Positions 62,692 to 64,000 of a stretch of 64,000 nucleotides of DNA are shown here, in pieces. Every line of letters begins with the position of its first letter. Position 1 is the first letter of the stretch. Source of the DNA: Sipunculus nudus. Lineage: Eukaryota > Annelida > Sipuncula > Golfingiida > Sipunculidae. The stretch spans positions 7,436,664 through 7,500,663 of the forward strand of contig CM049315.1 in NCBI GenBank assembly GCA_026874595.1, written 5' to 3'. A model generated the notes under the pieces. That model ran no database searches. It was not told where the DNA came from and worked only from the letters and a program-made list of their open reading frames with translations. The translations under genes were made by a program, and so were the position numbers.

Positions 62692-64000
62692 TGTGTTTTG
62701 TATGTGAGCGTTTAGATGTACTTTGAATACGATACAAGCTAATTTGCTAATTAACTGGGTCATATCTTCTTTCCATATATAACATCTCCCCCAGGTTTTA
62801 TGGTCCCGGGACCAGGTGGACTTCATAGCCCCTTCGTTAGAAAATTTACACGAAATCTGTTGCAGGTCCTGGCACTAGTTGAATATTTGGCAGGGCAGTG
62901 AATTTATTAATATGTACTTCAACAATAAATTATATAACAATGTGTGTAAAATATGTTTGTAATTGCTTGATATACGTGTTTGTTGAGTATAAACTTAAAA
63001 ATATGAAAGGGTACAAGAAAAAATCCTGTACACGTTTAAATACTAAGGATAAAACATAAAGGATCAGGCAAGGCCAGCATTACTTCCGAAGATAAATTTG
63101 AAACCTGGAATAAAACCACTGCTTCCTGAAAGATCAAATAAGAAAACCACAACTATGATGCATATAATTTTTTTATTTCTGTGTTAATTGAATAATAATT
63201 ATACGCTCTGTTTGGTAGAATAATCTCTTTTCCCAGATATTGTGTAAAACATTCCAGGCCATAATTAGGCCACAGTATAATCTATATATCCATGTATACG
63301 TTGTAGTGGCTAATCTGCTTGTAAATACAGGTGCAACGTTTGGCGAATTGCCCTGTGGTATCCCAATTGGTTATGATACCATCAGGGTTGATAAGAACGT
63401 AGCAGAGGGGCTTTCACCAAAATTAAAAACTAATAATTTTATATTAATAAATTATATTAAGTCAGTTTATACATAATTCTGAAATTTATTTTATTTATTA
63501 CATTTTTGTTAAGACAAGTTATATGTAATATGAAATAGACTGGATGCTACACTGAAAAATGTTAAAATATCCATTCGGTTTTGTAGTTCACCACACATAT
63601 GTTTTTGAAGCACCTAGCTACGTTATAATTTGGTCATTTTACAGACCTGGTTAAAAAGTATGTATGGTGCATGTGCAAATATTTATCTCTGCATTTACCC
63701 GCTGTTAATGTAAACCTTAAAGATGATTAAAAAAATAATATATGGTTCTTATTCATGAAAACATGACAGAATATTACAACCTTGATTCTTCTAACCTAAA
63801 TAAGTACTTTTTTAAAGGAGAGGTCCATGATGTTGGTGGTGCTGTCAATTTTATGACGAAGAAGAAACTATATGGTGAAAAATGATATATTTTCAAAACA
63901 AAAGTTCTAAATGGGTGTTATCTAAAATTACCTATTTGTTTTAATTGCGTTAAGGATTGAAGATCTGGATAATGAAATGTTTAAAGAATTCATCTGCCTG
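34938..64000 (+). CDS. Gene 2: unknown protein, at least five exons, 3'-partial
   Basis: Exons at 34938-34971, 41020-41161, 48767-48881, 50486-50626 and 63955-64000 have GT-AG borders. The last four join in one frame with no stop (entry/exit phases 0/1, 1/2, 2/2, 2). Exon 1 is ambiguous. Its first ATG (34938, good CACC context) leaves one base and would hit TGA soon after joining exon 2, while the ATG at 34945 gives nine codons ending in phase 0 that match exon 2 exactly. A missed small exon is the other explanation. Using the second ATG, 157 codons are visible. They are acidic at first (GEDDTQRLL, EAESDDVIL), then contain NHPEDDRYRNEYTYF and TRVRRTTGYLPKLTLYMEM. The last visible part, NLEKIEDLDNEMFKEF, is faintly like the first helix of death-fold (PYRIN/DED) domains. 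I do not recognise the family. Confidence 0.55.
35335..35389. repeat. (AT)n microsatellite
   Basis: An uninterrupted AT run in gene 2 intron 1. Confidence 0.95.
35710..35726 (+). repeat. 17-base poly-G tract
   Basis: An uninterrupted run of 17 G in gene 2 intron 1. Confidence 0.97.
35997..36155. repeat. Paired (AT)n tracts with intervening AT-rich spacer
   Basis: AT runs at 35997-36026 and 36104-36152 enclose TATAATTGTATATATATTTATATG and its near reverse complement. The whole block can fold on itself. Confidence 0.9.
36579..36914 (+). repeat. 168-bp tandem duplication, nearly identical
   Basis: 36579-36746 and 36747-36914 match base for base except one A/G change (GGTTATTTCG against GGTTGTTTCG), by eye. 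The unit starts CTTAAGCTATGAATGG. This is a very recent duplication or an assembly artefact. Confidence 0.95.
37275..38155 (+). repeat. ATTGGGTC(C/T) motif array
   Basis: About twenty ATTGGGTCC/ATTGGGTCT motifs, often in pairs about 15 bp apart (ATTGGGTCCGTCAATTATTGGG), alternate with T-rich and AT-rich spacers. A higher-order block of about 180 bp repeats (37290-37460 and 37470-37640). The right end turns round, with GGACCCAATT and CGACCCAATG at 38118-38148. No coding frame. Confidence 0.85.
38250..38575 (+). repeat. 57-bp direct repeat separated by 208 bp
   Basis: AAAAATGCATCAATGTATTA..CACTGCGTGG occurs at 38251-38307 and 38516-38572 with three differences by eye. The segment between is unrelated. 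Confidence 0.85.
38618..39212 (+). repeat. Dispersed family B, copy 2
   Basis: The same landmark order as 31478-32235: ACAGGTGGCGCCATC, GGGAACTGAT, CTAGTCAT, CAAATTTTTAATTA, GGTCCTGCTTACGGACGGC, GACGGACAAAGCGCC, GTGCTATTCTGAAG. It lacks the tandem T/G-tract units. Confidence 0.75.
39213..41019. other. Gene 2 intron 1, no further feature seen
   Basis: Unique-looking sequence. A TGAATCC..CCGCAG stretch at 40841-40889 has an acceptor-like TTGTAATAG but no usable donor. I found no exon that repairs the frame between exon 1 and 41020. Confidence 0.4.
41020..41161 (+). CDS. Gene 2 exon 2
   Basis: Acceptor acgtttcag|ACG and donor ATATGG|gtaagg enclose 47 codons plus one base. The chosen frame (TETEIGEDDTQRLLKIANG..) is the only one open end to end. 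Its leftover G joins the CC of the next exon to give GCC. The segment is acidic and probably exposed. Confidence 0.65.
41172..41219. repeat. (AT)n microsatellite right after exon 2
   Basis: An AT run starting about 12 bp beyond the splice donor. Confidence 0.95.
42432..42796. repeat. Two (AT)n tracts around a possible TATA promoter
   Basis: AT runs lie at 42432-42460 and 42744-42796. Between them, a TATAAAAG at 42678 sits 20-40 bp upstream of an ACACAGTGGGG stretch. A promoter is possible but unsupported by a nearby coding exon. Confidence 0.5.
43075..43295 (-). repeat. tRNA-related SINE-like fragment (minus strand)
   Basis: Read on the minus strand, TGTGGCTCAGGGGTAGAGC is close to an RNA polymerase III A box in tRNA context. 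It is followed by GGACTC..GCCGAGG and a poor B-box region. The block is GC-richer than its surroundings and non-coding. It is a SINE or tRNA pseudogene candidate; a functional tRNA is not supported. Confidence 0.35.
43371..43548 (+). repeat. 5' LTR of the Gypsy element
   Basis: Carries TGCGCATGCGC (43440-43450, an NRF-1 consensus) and ACCGGAAGTCACTTCC (43457-43472, an ETS site in inverted-repeat form). No TATA box is clear upstream of these. Confidence 0.88.
44152..44845 (+). pseudogene. gag: Gypsy gag remnant with CCHC zinc knuckle
   Basis: An open start (MAFLGTVGEYSQGHESLVTY..) matches the N-terminal Gag of Ty3/Gypsy elements and stops at 44460 through a frameshift. The capsid continues in another frame (SYMAQLRQLTEHCKFG). 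A nucleocapsid knuckle follows near 44735-44835 (CWRC, then CRACGLIGHIQ) but is split by stops. Not functional. Confidence 0.8.
44980..47165 (+). pseudogene. pol: Gypsy pol remnant: RT thumb, RNase H, integrase
   Basis: Pieces in order are the RT thumb/connection with GLLNYFGKFL (about 45175), RNase H with LACDASSYRVGAVISHE (45365), an H2C2 zinc-binding region (LNELHEGHL, CQSCKTTQH, 46030-46160), and the integrase core with DFAGPF (46229) and SDNGPPF (46389). A C-terminal domain follows in an open frame to 47165 (FDIGRIVLVRNY). At least five frameshifts or stops separate them. The YxDD catalytic block of RT is absent. Confidence 0.88.
47346..47524 (+). repeat. 3' LTR of the Gypsy element
   Basis: It keeps the same NRF-1-like TGCGCATGCGC (47415-47425) and the ACCGGAAGTCACTTCC block (47432-47447) although the surrounding LTR sequence has diverged. 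Confidence 0.88.
48144..48206 (+). repeat. 35-bp direct repeat, two copies
   Basis: GAAAGGAATATACAATTCAA.. begins at 48144 and 48179 and is identical over 28 bases. Confidence 0.9.
48767..48881 (+). CDS. Gene 2 exon 3
   Basis: Acceptor atattgttgtag|CC and donor ACAAG|gtacgc enclose 37 full codons. The peptide PYGGVGDSELRYQLNEM.. continues with NHPEDDRYRNEYTYF. Entry phase fits exon 2 and exit phase fits exon 4. Polar and charged, no membrane helix. Confidence 0.62.
50486..50626 (+). CDS. Gene 2 exon 4
   Basis: Acceptor tttttacacag|A and a near-perfect donor AA|gtaagtat enclose 46 codons. The frame (LCRHLLETEHVQTRVRR.., ending FREQPTEQNLE) is basic in its first half. Phases fit exon 3 and the exon at 63955, where AA+G restores a Lys codon. 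Confidence 0.62.
51050..52240 (-). mobile_element. Penelope-like retroelement fragment (minus strand)
   Basis: Minus-strand translation of 51300-51600 gives IIIRSADKGGATVIQDETDY and, after a one-base frameshift, PKIGIFYTIPQIQKICN with a following CRPII. These match the N-terminal reverse-transcriptase blocks of Penelope-like elements (a K/RPADKGGAVVI block, then LPKIHK..GRPIVS). The catalytic YxDD and any GIY-YIG endonuclease are missing, so the element is truncated on its 3' side. Further frames at 51912-52136 may be the upstream part. An (AT)n array (51722-51788) interrupts it. It lies antisense in the gene 2 intron. Confidence 0.75.
51722..51788. repeat. (AT)n microsatellite
   Basis: About 33 AT units within the Penelope-like fragment. 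Confidence 0.95.
52562..52622 (-). ncRNA. Hammerhead ribozyme-like motif
   Basis: On the minus strand, CTGACGA (52608-52614) is followed by A, a perfect 5-bp helix GAAGC/GCTTC with loop CTGTTC (52591-52606), then GAAA (52587-52590). These are the two conserved core boxes of a hammerhead with helix II between them. TAGTTAG-type arms (52562-52568 with 52616-52622, 7 bp) could form part of helix I. Helix III would be only two pairs (GC/GT), and the cleavage site would be a UUU-type triplet, so activity is uncertain. It sits just 5' of the Penelope-like frames on the same strand, where such motifs are known in this element class. Confidence 0.55.
53105..53225 (+). repeat. tRNA-derived SINE fragment
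   Basis: TTTTTAGTGGTAGAGG (A-box-like), GCAAGCGGGAGGTC and GGGTTGATTCCC (B-box-like, 53162-53173) have tRNA spacing. A T-rich stretch and (CT)n at the 3' side follow. The anticodon arm is shortened, so it is not an intact tRNA gene. Confidence 0.55.
53371..54190 (-). mobile_element. Non-LTR retrotransposon remnant (minus strand)
   Basis: Minus-strand frames give NGVRQWGLLSPLLF (about 54080), MDELLKRLTNKGIGCYIGNY.. with VDNLTLLCPTRTGLQQMI (53856-54047), and FVLNGVSLEWQDF with QYLGNTVT (about 53750-53830). These are RT blocks 4-6 of a LINE. The catalytic YADD position reads HVDN, which abolishes activity. The 3' end is ACGAATAAAGATATAT.. running into (AT)n at 53371-53398, a LINE-style tail. 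The 5' part is missing. Confidence 0.82.
56619..56668. repeat. (AT)n microsatellite
   Basis: An uninterrupted AT run in the palindrome spacer. Confidence 0.95.
59027..59084 (+). repeat. (CT)n/(TGTCTC) microsatellite
   Basis: A pyrimidine run of TCTC and TGTCTC units lies inside the inner inverted copy of the palindrome. Confidence 0.95.
59986..62630. other. Gene 2 intron, little structure
   Basis: Isolated GGTTCGAACTC (60507) and GGGTCCATTCCCGG (60719) look like RNA polymerase III B boxes, without clear A boxes. A TATAAAAAG lies at 62148, about 30 bp before a CAATTTCAACC start-like stretch. None is near a coding exon. Confidence 0.35.
62632..62684. repeat. (AT)n microsatellite
   Basis: A CT-rich stretch leads into about 26 AT units. 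Confidence 0.95.
63955..64000 (+). CDS. Gene 2 exon 5, cut by window end
   Basis: After tttgttttaattgcgttaag, G completes a Lys codon with exon 4's AA. Fifteen codons then follow without a stop (IEDLDNEMFKEFICL). The acceptor tract is T-rich but the CAG is TAAG. The match of phase and the protein-like text support it; the exon continues past the window. Confidence 0.5.

Noticed and set aside
63240-63476. 78-codon frame near the right end
   Set aside because: No motif and no splice agreement with gene 2 exons.

Overview
The window reads as animal nuclear DNA. It is AT-rich, its few genes are short exons split by long GT-AG introns, and most of the sequence is transposon remnants, tandem repeats and simple repeats. 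The mix of elements fits a marine bivalve mollusc: a Vps62-domain gene, Ty3/Gypsy, Penelope-like and several non-LTR elements, many (AT)n arrays, and dispersed repeats with a conserved end reading ..GACCCATGGGTC.. The bivalve assignment is inference; no organelle, rRNA or other marker is present. Nothing suggests bacterial DNA, an operon or a CRISPR array.

Genes. Two + strand genes are supported by splice-site and phase agreement. Gene 1 (326-3537, three exons, 174 codons) encodes a small protein with a Vps62-like (DUF946-type) region. Gene 2 has a likely promoter near 34.83-34.94 kb and exons at 34.94, 41.02, 48.77, 50.49 and 63.96 kb. It runs off the right edge; its product is not recognised. 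Two more isolated coding-looking pieces are a signal-peptide exon at 30512-30617, sitting between inverted copies of a transposon end, and a possible exon at 5637-5868.

Layout. 0-4.3 kb: gene 1, with a LINE fragment in intron 1, a 119-bp duplication of an exon end plus its splice donor, and a MITE-like inverted-repeat element just downstream. 4.3-11 kb: sparse sequence, degenerate repeats and a 44-bp minisatellite. 11-31 kb: repeat-dominated, with a 2.6-kb inverted repeat, several copies of one dispersed family (family A), an L1/Tx1-like LINE remnant at 22.4-24.5 kb, a ~105-bp satellite array and a 1.06-kb nested insertion. 31-39 kb: two copies of a second family (B), an ATTGGGTCC motif array, many (AT)n tracts and the gene 2 promoter. 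41-48 kb: gene 2 introns, including a decayed but LTR-bounded Ty3/Gypsy element. 51-60 kb: the long last visible intron of gene 2, holding a Penelope-like fragment on the minus strand with a hammerhead-like RNA motif at its 5' side, a tRNA-related SINE, a minus-strand LINE fragment and a 5.7-kb palindromic repeat. 60-64 kb is mostly unremarkable until the final exon edge.

The most unusual items are the hammerhead-like motif in the Penelope remnant, the signal-peptide exon between inverted transposon ends, the large dimeric palindrome, and the ATTGGGTCC array. All coordinates were read by eye; identities quoted are hand alignments.
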